A stretch of 64,000 nt of DNA from UBA4466 sp963976995. GTDB taxonomy: Bacteria > Bacteroidota > Bacteroidia > Flavobacteriales_D > Crocinitomicaceae. The DNA lies in NCBI GenBank assembly GCA_963976995.1, contig CAXBMR010000004.1, forward strand, positions 1 through 64,000, read 5' to 3'. How positions within the stretch are numbered: the stretch's first letter is position 1; the number at the start of each line of letters is the position of its first letter. The position numbers and the translations under genes are program-made. The notes under the pieces are model-generated. The model was not told the origin of the DNA. It saw only the letters and a list, made by a program, of their open reading frames with translations, and made no database searches. Shown here piece after piece: positions 26,444 through 35,504 of the stretch.

Positions 26444-28086
26444 TTAGTAACTATTTCAATATCATTGCGAACAATACTAGATATAGCTTATTATTTCTGT
26501 TTGGTCTTTCTTTATTTTTCTTTGTTGGACTAGGGAATACGCATCTTTTTGATTGGGATGAAATAAATTTTGCGGAATCTGCACGAGAAATGATTGCTAG
26601 CAATGATTATTTGCGCGTACAAATAAACTTTAGTCCTTTTTGGGAAAAACCCCCTTTCTTTTTCTGGTTACAAGTGGGAGCCATGAAAATATTTGGCATC
26701 AATGAGTTTGCAGCAAGGTTTCCCAATGCATTGTTTGGATTAATCTACCTTTTCACCTTCTATTTTATAGGTAAAAAACATTTCACCGCCACTCTCGGAC
26801 TTATCTGGGCGATTGTATTCTTTGGTTCTTTCTTGCCTCACCTCTACTTTAAATCTGGAATTATTGATCCTGTTTTCAATTACTTTATTTTCATGTCCAT
26901 CTATTTTTTAATGCGTGTCTTATCCAAGGAAGAAGATAAACTGGGCAGACTAGCTCTATATTCTGGCATATTTAGTGGTTTGAGTGTCATAACAAAAGGT
27001 CCTGTGGGTTTTTTGCTACTGGGCTTGACATTATTCGTCTATCTCCTTCTAAAGAAATTTAAACCTTTCCCTAAAATTAAACACATTCTTCTTTTCTTCT
27101 TTGGTTTGACGATAATTATTGGAGCATGGCTAAGTATGGAAGTTGCGCAAAACGGTTTTGCCGTATTGCAACAATTCATAGAGTATCAAATAGAATTATT
27201 TAACCAACCAGTTGCTGGACATGATCAGCCTTTTTATTATCACTTTATCGTTGTTTTTATTGGCTGCTTTCCCATTTCTATTTTTGCCCTGCCTTATTTC
27301 AGAAGGAATTCGGAACGTTTAACACTTGACTTTCGTGTCTGGATGCTTAGCCTTTTCTGGGTAGTCATCCTCCTTTTTAGTATTTCCATAACGAAGATAA
27401 TTCACTATTCTTCCATGACTTACATTCCATTATCATTCTTAGCAGCTTATTTTTTGTATCAAGTTGTTTTGCAAAAGGAAACATGGAAAAAGTACCAAAC
27501 TATTCTTTTCATTGTTGTTGGTTCTTTGTGGGGAATAATTCTTGCTTCACTTCCATTGATTATGAAGAATAAAGAATTGCTCTTTCCGTATATGAATGAT
27601 CCTTTCGCTGTAGAATCTATGAAAACTCCTATTTATTGGTCAGGATTTGAGTCTTTAATTGGCATTCTTTTTCTTGTAGGAGTAGTATTTTCGGCAATAT
27701 TCTTTAAAAAAGGAAAAATACAACAAGGACTTACTACAATTTCAAAAACAGTTGCATTTTCTTTGTTATTAGTGCTCTTTTTTATACTCCCAAAAATTGA
27801 AGGCTTTACACAAGGACCTGTTGTTACTTTTTATGAAAGCATACAAGATGAAGATTGCTATGTAGAATCCTATGGATATAAGAGTTACGCACAATACTAC
27901 TATTTTCAGCAACCTTATGGGTTATCTGATAAGCGAAAAGATCAAAATTGGTTACTTAATGGCGACATTGATAAACCAGTCTATTTGGTTTCAAAATCGA
28001 ATAACTTAGAATTGGATTCAAACCCAAATTTTAAGTTATTGAAGAAAGTTGGCGGATTTCGTTTTTACAAGAGAGAGAAAATTTAA
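26440..28086 (+). CDS. GT39/ArnT-like membrane glycosyltransferase
   Basis: About 548 residues from the ATG at 26440, which overlaps the previous stop (ATGA). Around eleven membrane segments. The first periplasmic loop has FDWDEINFAESAREMI, with the Asp/Glu catalytic pattern of the PMT/ArnT superfamily, then FWEKPPFFFWL and AARFPNALFG, both diagnostic. A small C-terminal soluble domain follows (about 460-548). Such enzymes take a sugar from a polyprenyl-phosphate donor and add it to lipid A, protein or another lipid in the periplasm. With the upstream GT2 as donor maker, the cluster looks complete. Acceptor unknown. Confidence 0.85.
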   Translation: MISNYFNIIANNTRYSLLFLFGLSLFFFVGLGNTHLFDWDEINFAESAREMIASNDYLRVQINFSPFWEKPPFFFWLQVGAMKIFGINEFAARFPNALFGLIYLFTFYFIGKKHFTATLGLIWAIVFFGSFLPHLYFKSGIIDPVFNYFIFMSIYFLMRVLSKEEDKLGRLALYSGIFSGLSVITKGPVGFLLLGLTLFVYLLLKKFKPFPKIKHILLFFFGLTIIIGAWLSMEVAQNGFAVLQQFIEYQIELFNQPVAGHDQPFYYHFIVVFIGCFPISIFALPYFRRNSERLTLDFRVWMLSLFWVVILLFSISITKIIHYSSMTYIPLSFLAAYFLYQVVLQKETWKKYQTILFIVVGSLWGIILASLPLIMKNKELLFPYMNDPFAVESMKTPIYWSGFESLIGILFLVGVVFSAIFFKKGKIQQGLTTISKTVAFSLLLVLFFILPKIEGFTQGPVVTFYESIQDEDCYVESYGYKSYAQYYYFQQPYGLSDKRKDQNWLLNGDIDKPVYLVSKSNNLELDSNPNFKLLKKVGGFRFYKREKI

Positions 28087-28193
28087 GGATTTATGGGATC
28101 AGTGACTGAATAATGAAGTAAGTACGAGTTTTAAAAAAATCTTTCTCAAAAAGGCTATTCACACTTCATTTTACCGCCATCAATCTCTACACA

Positions 28194-28727
28194 CTACAAT
28201 TCTACCACTGTTGCTCCCTGTCCATAATCAAGATAATCTGCATCATAATACTCAACACCTTCTTCCCTATTAAGAAAAGACCGAACTTCATAGCGCAGTA
28301 CACCTTCTCCTACTCCATGGATAATTACTATCTTTCTTTTCTTTTGTGATTTTGCACGCTGATAAAACTGCCGAAAAGCAATCATTTGTCGAGAAACGAT
28401 TTCATGATTACTCAATCCCTTATGTGATTCTATCAACTCTTCGATGTGTAAATCAATTTCAGGAATATCTTTTTTTCTTCTTTCTTCAGAGTAAGTGTTT
28501 TTTCTTTCCCCCTTCACCCCACTATCTTCCATAGTGATATTCATCAATACATCTTCCTCAACAGGATAATTTTCATCCTGAACTATAACCAATTGAGAAG
28601 GTAAATATTCTCGTGTAAAACCATCTTCATCAAGAACAACTATTCTTCCATTTTCAGAAATTGAATCAACCACTCCACCTCCATTTTCATGTAAGAATAC
28701 TATTTTATTTCCAGGATTAAATTGCAT
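28194..28727 (-). CDS. Smr-domain protein
   Basis: 177 residues. The N-terminal ~60 residues form a beta-rich domain (GNKIVFLHENGGGVVDSI), and the C-terminal half is an Smr domain with IPEIDLHIEEL and IIHGVGEGVLRYEV (the HGxGxG motif) ending in GQGATVVEL. Smr domains nick DNA or cleave RNA; in MutS2 the domain acts on ribosome collisions. This stand-alone form is common in Bacteroidota and is sometimes misnamed MutS. 21 bp separate its start from the stop of the M50 protease gene, which is upstream on the same strand. Confidence 0.83.
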   Translation of the reverse strand: MQFNPGNKIVFLHENGGGVVDSISENGRIVVLDEDGFTREYLPSQLVIVQDENYPVEEDVLMNITMEDSGVKGERKNTYSEERRKKDIPEIDLHIEELIESHKGLSNHEIVSRQMIAFRQFYQRAKSQKKRKIVIIHGVGEGVLRYEVRSFLNREEGVEYYDADYLDYGQGATVVEL

Positions 28728-28748
28728 TGACGTGTAAAAAAGAGAGTC

Positions 28749-29696
28749 CTATTTAGCTAAATGGGGCAAATACCATTGAATATCAATATTCATAAAGAGA
28801 ATGACTGGTACCATAAACGAAGCAATCCAAAACAATAGCAAAAGGAAACGAAAAAGTAAACTCGTATCCCTTTTTAGAGGAGTAATCAAAACGCTATTGA
28901 CCTGACTTGCAAGAACAGGATCTAATTCTTCTGTAGAAACTTGATCGATATATTTTTGTAACGCTGGGGTATAGTCAATTACTACTTTTTTAATTTTGGA
29001 ATAGGTTTCGTTGCTCAATAGTTTATATGTGGTTGCAAAATTCACCCCTTTTTGCTTCAACTCTTTATGAATTTCATACTTCTTCTGCATTGCTCGAACA
29101 CGAAAGCCCATAAAGAAACCAAAAATCATTAAGATATAACTGCTAATATACCATCCAATTCCAATCATAAACAAAGATGAAACGAATGCAAAAATCATTA
29201 AGAATAGTTCATTTTTATCTTTCACAAAAAGTTTGAATAATTGTCCTCCGTCTAATGGATCAAGTGGCAAGAGATTGATAATATTCAACAAGAGAAACAA
29301 TAAACCAGTGGTCATCATCCAGGATTCTTGACTGGCATTTGCAAAATAGACAAATAGTGCCCCTATGACAATTCCAGGCAAAGGACCTGCTGCGGTAACA
29401 ATAAAACTCTGTCTTTGTGAGTAGTTTGTTTTGGTTCCTTGCACAAAAGCACCCATTAAAGGCACGAAGAGCATTCTCACATTTTTATATTTAAATGCTT
29501 TCATGGCAAGAAAATGACCCAATTCATGGATTAACAGCACTATGACCAAATAAATAATGAAATTGATTTCGTCTCCAAAAAACAATAGAAAGATAAGCAC
29601 GAAAAGCACCAATGAAAAGAAAGTCAAAGATAAACCACCTTTGGGCGCTTGTTCTGCCAATTCTGGCTTTTCAGGATGAAAATCAAATGAATCCAT
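28749..29696 (-). CDS. M50-family (site-2 protease-like) membrane metalloprotease
   Basis: 315 residues with about six membrane segments. The zinc-binding HELGH lies at residues 57-61 within a membrane segment, and the third ligand is in LDPLDGGQLF. No PDZ domain is visible. Intramembrane S2P-type proteases release anti-sigma factors or clear remnant signal peptides; the substrate here is unknown. The long cytoplasmic loop after the catalytic core (about 190-265) is charged. Upstream of the Smr gene on the same strand, probably cotranscribed. Confidence 0.83.
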   Translation of the reverse strand: MDSFDFHPEKPELAEQAPKGGLSLTFFSLVLFVLIFLLFFGDEINFIIYLVIVLLIHELGHFLAMKAFKYKNVRMLFVPLMGAFVQGTKTNYSQRQSFIVTAAGPLPGIVIGALFVYFANASQESWMMTTGLLFLLLNIINLLPLDPLDGGQLFKLFVKDKNELFLMIFAFVSSLFMIGIGWYISSYILMIFGFFMGFRVRAMQKKYEIHKELKQKGVNFATTYKLLSNETYSKIKKVVIDYTPALQKYIDQVSTEELDPVLASQVNSVLITPLKRDTSLLFRFLLLLFWIASFMVPVILFMNIDIQWYLPHLAK

Positions 29697-29807
29697 GTTT
29701 AAAGATAGTTAGAATTCTTTGAATAAAGAAATTGAGATGGAATAAGAGAACGAAAATGGGATTAAGTTCATTAGATTACTTAATCCCTAAAGGTTCTTAG
29801 AATTTCC

Positions 29808-31865
29808 CTACAACGCTAAAATCTTAAACTCAGTTCTTCTGTTCAACTGACGACCTTCTTTGGTTTCGTTGGTGGCAATAGGCTGCTCTTCTCCATATCC
29901 GGCAGAGACTAACCTACCTCCAGCAATACCTGCTTTAGTAACAAAGTCAACAACCGCTTTTGCTCTTCTTTCTGAAAGTGATTGATTATAACTAGAACTA
30001 CCCTGTGAATCTGTATGGCCGCCCAACTCAATTTTAAGAGTAGGAACATCGTTCATTAATTTAATTAGCCTGTTTAACTCAGCCGTAGATTCTGGTCGTA
30101 AAGTTGCTTTGTCTAAATCAAAGAAGATATTTTTCAAGACAATTTTGTTTCCAACAGCCAAATTTTTTAACTCGATATTTTTTTCAACGGTTTGAAAAGC
30201 TGACGTTTTCGGAATATCAAAATTCTCAGAATGAAAAAGGTAATTCTCTTTTTTCACTGCAATACCGTAGTTTTTACCCGCTGGTAGAGACACCAAGTAG
30301 CGCCCTGTCTTGCTGTTAGACTTGAAAGTAGCAATCACTTTGTTTGCCTCGTTATCAACAATCTCTATTTCTGCCTCTAATAAATCTTTTGTAAGGTAGT
30401 CAGAAATAACTCCTTTCAAAATAGTTAACTGTGCTTCTTTTACAGCAACTACAGGAGCGACAACAACTTCCTTAATAGGTGCAGCGACACTTGCTAATAA
30501 GTTATCTTCATTATTCAACACCATGGGTTTTTCTTCTCCCAAAAATGTAACCACAAATAAATCTCTCAATCCCTCTTCTGAAACAGATGTGTAATATCCA
30601 CGTCTTCCACTTGCAGAGATAACAAAAAATACATCATCACCGGTTGTGTTAACCGGATAACCAATATTTACAGGAGTACTCCACGTATCATTTTCTTCGT
30701 TGTGAACGGACTTAAAAATATCATATCCACCCATAGAATTATGACCTTGAGAACTAAAATACAATGTTTTACCATCTGGATGCATGTAAACACCTTCTTC
30801 TGAATATTGTGTATTGATTGTATTACCTATATTCTTGGCTTCACCCCATTTTCCCTTTTCATCTTTACGAGAAATATAGATGTCATGATCGCCAAAACCT
30901 CCTGGCTTATCAGAAACAAAATAAATCAGATTTCCATCGGGAGAATAACACGCAGAGGGTTCGTGGGAGTCTTTCCCGTTGATATTTTTACCCAACGATT
31001 TCGGTTCACCCCAAGAATCACCTTCTAATAAACATTCAAATAGATCGCCCATTCCTTTCTTACCCATGTAGATTAAAAATCGCTGTCCATCAGCAGAAAG
31101 ACCAGAATTTGCATCATGGTCATTCGTATTTACGGGTTCCCCCATGTTTTTAGCCGTTGACCAAGAACCATCGACTTGTTTTTCAGAAATATAAATATCC
31201 TCAAAATTCTCATTCAATATTGGATCAATTTTTCCTCCTGTAGAATTGGGCCGACGTGCCGTAAAAATTAGCACAGACTCATCCGCAGAAATTACTGCAG
31301 CGTATTCATTGTATTTTGTGTTGATATTGCTTCCTAAGTTGTCAACGAATACTCGAATCGGCTCTTTCACTATTTTTTTACCATTGTAACATTGTTGAAT
31401 TCTCAATTTCAGTTCTTGTAAAACAGAAGGATCTTGATTTGCCATGGCTGCTCCTTGATAACGGCTATATGCTGTAATCGCTTTGTCAAATTGTTCATCA
31501 ATATGATATGCTTTTCCCAACAAATAATATGCATAAGAATCTATACTTGGATTTAATTTTACAGACTTCGTAAGATATGGCAATGCCTTGTATTTATATA
31601 TTGAAGCGAGATAACACTCTCCTATTCTCATGTTTAATGCAGCATTATTTGGATTAAACTCGTTCGCTTTAACATAAAACGGAATAGCATCTTTAAAGAA
31701 CATAGGGCCTTTCTGATAAATATCATCTCCCTCTTCTATGTTTTTCTTTGCTATCTTAAAGCCATCTTTGTCGTCTTTAAAATTAGATTTCTCGAACTCT
31801 ACATTCTGCGCAAAAACACCTACTGAAAGGAACATCATTGCGATTGATATATATTTTCTTAACAT
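29808..31865 (-). CDS. PorE-like T9SS/OmpA-family outer-membrane-associated protein
   Basis: 685 residues with a signal peptide (to about VFAQ, residue 20). Domain order: TPR-like region (about 40-150), PD40/beta-propeller repeats (about 180-440, with repeated FSADGxxLIY-type strands such as YSPDGNLIYFVSDKPGG), a carboxypeptidase-regulatory-like beta domain (about 475-555), and a C-terminal OmpA peptidoglycan-binding domain (about 570-685, FFDLDKATLRPES and GHTDSQGSSSYNQSLSERRA). This TPR-propeller-CRD-OmpA order is that of PorE, a T9SS component of Porphyromonas gingivalis, where it anchors the machine to peptidoglycan. Paralogues exist, so PorE identity is probable, not certain. Confidence 0.8.
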   Translation of the reverse strand: MLRKYISIAMMFLSVGVFAQNVEFEKSNFKDDKDGFKIAKKNIEEGDDIYQKGPMFFKDAIPFYVKANEFNPNNAALNMRIGECYLASIYKYKALPYLTKSVKLNPSIDSYAYYLLGKAYHIDEQFDKAITAYSRYQGAAMANQDPSVLQELKLRIQQCYNGKKIVKEPIRVFVDNLGSNINTKYNEYAAVISADESVLIFTARRPNSTGGKIDPILNENFEDIYISEKQVDGSWSTAKNMGEPVNTNDHDANSGLSADGQRFLIYMGKKGMGDLFECLLEGDSWGEPKSLGKNINGKDSHEPSACYSPDGNLIYFVSDKPGGFGDHDIYISRKDEKGKWGEAKNIGNTINTQYSEEGVYMHPDGKTLYFSSQGHNSMGGYDIFKSVHNEENDTWSTPVNIGYPVNTTGDDVFFVISASGRRGYYTSVSEEGLRDLFVVTFLGEEKPMVLNNEDNLLASVAAPIKEVVVAPVVAVKEAQLTILKGVISDYLTKDLLEAEIEIVDNEANKVIATFKSNSKTGRYLVSLPAGKNYGIAVKKENYLFHSENFDIPKTSAFQTVEKNIELKNLAVGNKIVLKNIFFDLDKATLRPESTAELNRLIKLMNDVPTLKIELGGHTDSQGSSSYNQSLSERRAKAVVDFVTKAGIAGGRLVSAGYGEEQPIATNETKEGRQLNRRTEFKILAL

Positions 31866-31887
31866 TTTAATTTCTTTATCTGGTTGA

Positions 31888-32949
31888 TTAATCGCAAATA
31901 CCGATGTTTGCTTTAGCTCCTTCCGCCCCTAACTCTGCTGCTTTGTTCCAGTCTTCGCAAGCACCTTCATCGTCTCTGAGCAATTCTTTAGCGTTCCCTC
32001 TATTCAAATAAGCATAGGCGTAGTTCGTGTCAACTGCAATGGCTTTCGTACAATCTTCTATCGCTCCTTTGTAATCTTTTAATTTGAACTTAGCAGCTGC
32101 TCTATTGTTAAGAGCATAAGCATAGCTAGAGTTAATTTCAATAGCCTTGCTAAAATCGGTAATGGCTCCTTTGTAATCTTTCGCATCAAATTTAGCTGAA
32201 CCTCTGTTGTTATAGGCAATGAAATATTTTTTATCCAAACTTATTGCTTTTGAATAATCCATGATTGCACCTTTAAAATCGCCTTCCTTTCTTTTAGCAC
32301 TGCCCAGATTGTTATGTACGAATGCCATTTTGTTATCGATCATGATTGCTTTCTTGTAATCAGCAATTGCACCTTTAAAGTCGTCTAATTGTCTTTTAGC
32401 AGATGCTCTATCGTTGTATGCATAGGCAAAATCCTTTTTTGCGGCGATTGCTTTTGTATAATCATCAATAGCTGCTTTGTAATCTTTGTCTGAGAATTTG
32501 AAAAATGCACGATTGTAATATGCTTTTGCATGACTTGCATTTAACTCGACAGTCTTAGTATAATCTGCGGTAGCGCCTTCCTTATCATTCAATGCTTGTT
32601 TAGACTCGCCTCGTTTAAAATAAGTTTCTGCATCTTCTCTCAAGGAAATTGCTTTGTCAAAATCAGTGATTGCTTCTGCATGTTTATCGATAGAATAATA
32701 AGTCAGCCCTCTATTGTAGTATGCCTTTTCAAAATTTTCATTCATTTTGATGGCCTCGGAAAAATTGGTTATCGCATCTTCATATTTTTTTGCTCCAAAT
32801 GCTTCTACTCCAGCATTGTAAAATTTATCTGCCGCGGTGTCAGTACTGTCAAGAATAACAGCTTTGACAATGGTGTCTTCTTGCGCTATCACTCCATTTA
32901 CGAAGAATAATAAAGACGCACAAAAGAGAATTCTTTTTGTTAAATTCAT
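31888..32949 (-). CDS. Exported TPR-repeat protein
   Basis: 353 residues: a signal peptide (cleavage near VIAQ, residue 22) and then nine TPR units filling almost the whole mature chain, each with the A(Y)NNRGxAK and GAIxDYxKAI signatures. A short Cys-containing C-terminus closes it. TPR stacks bind protein partners; in the periplasm this could scaffold an envelope complex. It ends 22 bp before the start of the PorE-like gene on the same strand, so the two are very likely cotranscribed and may act together. No catalytic domain. Confidence 0.85.
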   Translation of the reverse strand: MNLTKRILFCASLLFFVNGVIAQEDTIVKAVILDSTDTAADKFYNAGVEAFGAKKYEDAITNFSEAIKMNENFEKAYYNRGLTYYSIDKHAEAITDFDKAISLREDAETYFKRGESKQALNDKEGATADYTKTVELNASHAKAYYNRAFFKFSDKDYKAAIDDYTKAIAAKKDFAYAYNDRASAKRQLDDFKGAIADYKKAIMIDNKMAFVHNNLGSAKRKEGDFKGAIMDYSKAISLDKKYFIAYNNRGSAKFDAKDYKGAITDFSKAIEINSSYAYALNNRAAAKFKLKDYKGAIEDCTKAIAVDTNYAYAYLNRGNAKELLRDDEGACEDWNKAAELGAEGAKANIGICD

Positions 32950-33344
32950 TGCTTGTTAGTTGATTCGTTTTCAATTTCGGTCTAAATTACAAAATTCAAT
33001 CCAAAAATGAGGAAGTGAGTAAAAAATATACTAAAAGTTGAAGGGATTTGAGATGAGATGAGGAAAATGCGTTGGTTTGATAGCTGTTTAACTTCAGAGG
33101 TCAGGACAACACGAAAGATTCGTGAAGGAGATGATGCCGAACGCGTTACGAATGCAAACGAGCGATTTAGTTTATTCTTCGGGCGGGAGCAGGGGAGAAA
33201 AGAAGATTACTCTACTTTAATAATACGTTTCAATGTTGGAACGCTTTTGTTGTGGAATGCGTGGAATGAGCAGGGGAAATGGTTACTTGTGTTAGATTAT
33301 GCTTATTTATACGCAGGATTGCAAATCCAGCGCAGCGGGTGAGG
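32950..33344. other. 395-bp gap with a G-richer patch and a short palindrome
   Basis: No convincing gene. The stretch 33058-33342 can be read as 94 codons on the + strand but shows no family signature. It is richer in G than its surroundings. It ends with GGATTGCAAATCC (33317-33329), a near-palindrome with 5-bp arms, followed by GCGCAGCGGG, which recalls palindromic repeat debris seen near mobile or Rhs-type loci. It separates the TPR gene from the decayed patch downstream. Confidence 0.4.
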
Positions 33345-33808
33345 TTAACAATATTCGCATCCAATATCTTTAATTTCTGATAATTTTGTGTTTTGGAATA
33401 TTTCTGTATGAACTATAATTTTTTCTTCAAATTCTTCCACCCTTATTGAATCAGCATAAAAATCATCGTTCTTCCAAGAAAAAAAAACAATCGACTATAA
33501 ACTTTTCGATTATTACCTGAATCAAAATCTCTTTGAAGAGTAAATACACCGTCATTAAAATCATAACCTAGTTTGTTCCAGACTTCATAAAACTTTGAAA
33601 CTTTTACGTCATGAATCCTATAAAAGTTTAACGCAATTTCCTTACATGATAAATCTAAAGTATTTGGATTTGGATATTCAATAATAAGACTTTCAGTACT
33701 TGAATTTTTAAAATCGTGCTCTTTATTTGGATTGATGGTACGTAAGTTATCACATGCAATTAGAAATATTAAGAGTGTCAGAGTTAACATTCGAGTTATA
33801 ATCTTCAT
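33345..33808 (-). pseudogene. Lipoprotein gene with a poly-T frameshift (candidate immunity protein)
   Basis: Begins with a lipoprotein signal (LIFLIAC, Cys at residue 19). The first frame stops at 33443, but on the minus strand the T9 tract at 33487-33479 explains it: with one extra T the frame continues through WKNDDFYADSIRVEEFEEK to a stop at 33345-33347, adding about 45 residues of normal composition ending GCEYC. So the gene is either frameshifted, wrongly sequenced, or rescued by slippage at the T tract. It starts 13 bp after the toxin-like remnant, the position of an immunity gene. No family recognised; the immunity role is inferred only from position and export. Confidence 0.6.
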
Positions 33809-33821
33809 GAGTAATTAAATT

Positions 33822-34370
33822 TTATTTATTATGCTGATATCTCCAGAAAATTGTACCTCCATGAACACCTGTAGATATAATTTGTGAAGAAGACTGTTCC
33901 CTAGAAGATTGTTTACTAGCCTTTCTTCTTCCTATGAAATCACCACCTGTCCATGGATTCCTTAATGTATAACCTAAGCTTGTTTTATTCATTCCATAGT
34001 TTAAATATTGGTCAGCTAAAATCTTTGATTTAATATTAATGTATTTTCTATTTGAAGGGTCTGACCAAAAAGATATCATTTCTTCAATATCACCGCTTTT
34101 AATTTGTACAGAGCCATATTGTTTATATTTAGGATGGTCTAAGATATCTGTTTTGCCAACGTAATTAGATACTAGATCCATACCATCTCACAATACAGCT
34201 CCTCCAGTAGGGTTTTGTTGCCCTGTTAAAAGACTTATAATACCAGCTCTAGCGTAATTATCTTTTGGATCACTAGAGTTTTCCGATAATATACCATTTT
34301 TGTCCGGCATACTAGAATATCCAGTTTTAAATAATGCATTAAAACTAGTTTTTCCTCTGCTGAGAGAATT
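33822..34370 (-). pseudogene. Remnant of a polymorphic-toxin-like C-terminal domain
   Basis: Open from 34370 down to the stop at 33822 except for one TGA at 34190-34188, where the context TGGAVL-stop-DGMDLV calls for Trp. Upstream of the TGA the chain reads NYARAGIISLLTGQQNP, downstream it continues to GGTIFWRYQHNK. The pattern resembles C-terminal tips of Rhs/contact-dependent toxins or SleB-like wall hydrolases in Bacteroidota (weak recollection). There is no start codon or N-terminal part: the fragment begins five bases after the end of the thioredoxin-fold gene. TGA is a normal stop elsewhere here (for example 25284 and 53451), so this is decay, not recoding. Confidence 0.55.
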
Positions 34371-34377
34371 TTAAGGT

Positions 34378-35502
34378 TTATTCTTTAATTAATTCATCTA
34401 TAGCTTCCTTTAATTCTTCTCCGTGTAAATTTTTATACCTCAGTTTATGTTTTTTATCATAAATAAAATTTTGAGGTACAAATTCAATGTTGTAATTTTT
34501 ACTCATGCAACCATCATTAAAATAAGTATTAAGTGTCCCTAATTGATCCTCATATTTCTTAAAATAGTCCCATGCGAGCTCCGGTTTATTATCAATAGAA
34601 ACTGCTATAGAATATACTGGAGAATCGGAATAATAAGTTCGGTTTAGTGAATCCAAGTAGAACAATTCTATTTTACACGGACTGCACCATGTTGCCCAAA
34701 AGTCGAGAACAACAACTTTATTCTCATACAAAGAAGGATGAATGAATGAAACTGACGATTGTAAAAATAAATCATCTACGGAAACATCATCGCAATTACT
34801 ATTCTTTTTAAAGTCAGGATTTTTATAGTCACCACAGGAAAGCTCATAAATACCTTCTTGACTGCAAGCAATAGAATCAATTTTGTTTATAATATCCTCA
34901 AAATCATTTTCGCCATCACGTAATAAGTCATTCTTAAACATCAACAAAAGCATACCTCCAACTTGAGAGTAATCACTCTTGGTAATAAATTCCTGTAGGC
35001 CTTTAAAATAATCTAATTTAATTTCATCAAAATCGTTAAAGTTTTTAAAACGACTCATACTCGATATATAGGACGTATAATTGCGTAGATGCTCACTGCC
35101 TTCAAACAGAACTTCTATCTTTTTGTCAAAAAAATTAAAAGTATAAGAAGAGTTAGATATACTGTCAGGTGCGTCCTGCACAATGTAAATGTTACCTGCC
35201 CTTTTTTCAAAAGGACAGGTAAAGTTCACTTGCTTAGTATTACTATCTATAAATAAATTGATTTGTATTAAATCCTTATCAAATTTCAATTCATTTGAAA
35301 AAAATCTTACATCGATAACCTTTGCGCTAGAGGAATCTATAAAAAGAATCTTTCCTTCAAAAGTTTTTATTATAACTTTACTATGATTGCCTGAAAAATT
35401 AGTCAAATCAATTGCTGCTTTTTCTACATTTTTCGCACAACTCGAAAATGCAAAAATGAATATTGCACTGCTTATAAATAGTTTAATAATCAGATTCATC
35501 AA
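34378..35502 (-). CDS. TlpA-like thioredoxin-fold lipoprotein
   Basis: 374 residues. Lipoprotein signal (AFSSC, Cys at about residue 22), a beta-rich N-terminal domain of the DUF4369 kind with a charged middle (about 30-230), then a TlpA/thioredoxin domain (about 245-374) with the redox motif WATWCSPC. The stop-to-start distance from the upstream Cys-rich lipoprotein gene is only 2 bp, so they are cotranscribed and probably translationally coupled. It should reduce, isomerise or oxidise disulfides in the periplasm; its neighbour with 12 cysteines besides the lipobox Cys is an obvious candidate substrate. Confidence 0.82.
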   Translation of the reverse strand: MMNLIIKLFISSAIFIFAFSSCAKNVEKAAIDLTNFSGNHSKVIIKTFEGKILFIDSSSAKVIDVRFFSNELKFDKDLIQINLFIDSNTKQVNFTCPFEKRAGNIYIVQDAPDSISNSSYTFNFFDKKIEVLFEGSEHLRNYTSYISSMSRFKNFNDFDEIKLDYFKGLQEFITKSDYSQVGGMLLLMFKNDLLRDGENDFEDIINKIDSIACSQEGIYELSCGDYKNPDFKKNSNCDDVSVDDLFLQSSVSFIHPSLYENKVVVLDFWATWCSPCKIELFYLDSLNRTYYSDSPVYSIAVSIDNKPELAWDYFKKYEDQLGTLNTYFNDGCMSKNYNIEFVPQNFIYDKKHKLRYKNLHGEELKEAIDELIKE

Positions 35503-35504
35503 TA

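Noticed and set aside
33058..33342. 94-codon + strand ORF
   Set aside because: No family signature, no promoter, unusual composition, and it lies in debris-like sequence; not reported as a gene.
34188..34190. TGA read as tryptophan or selenocysteine
   Set aside because: TGA is a normal stop elsewhere in the window (25284-25286, 53451-53453), there is no SECIS-like context, and the fragment lacks a start and N-terminus; decay is simpler.
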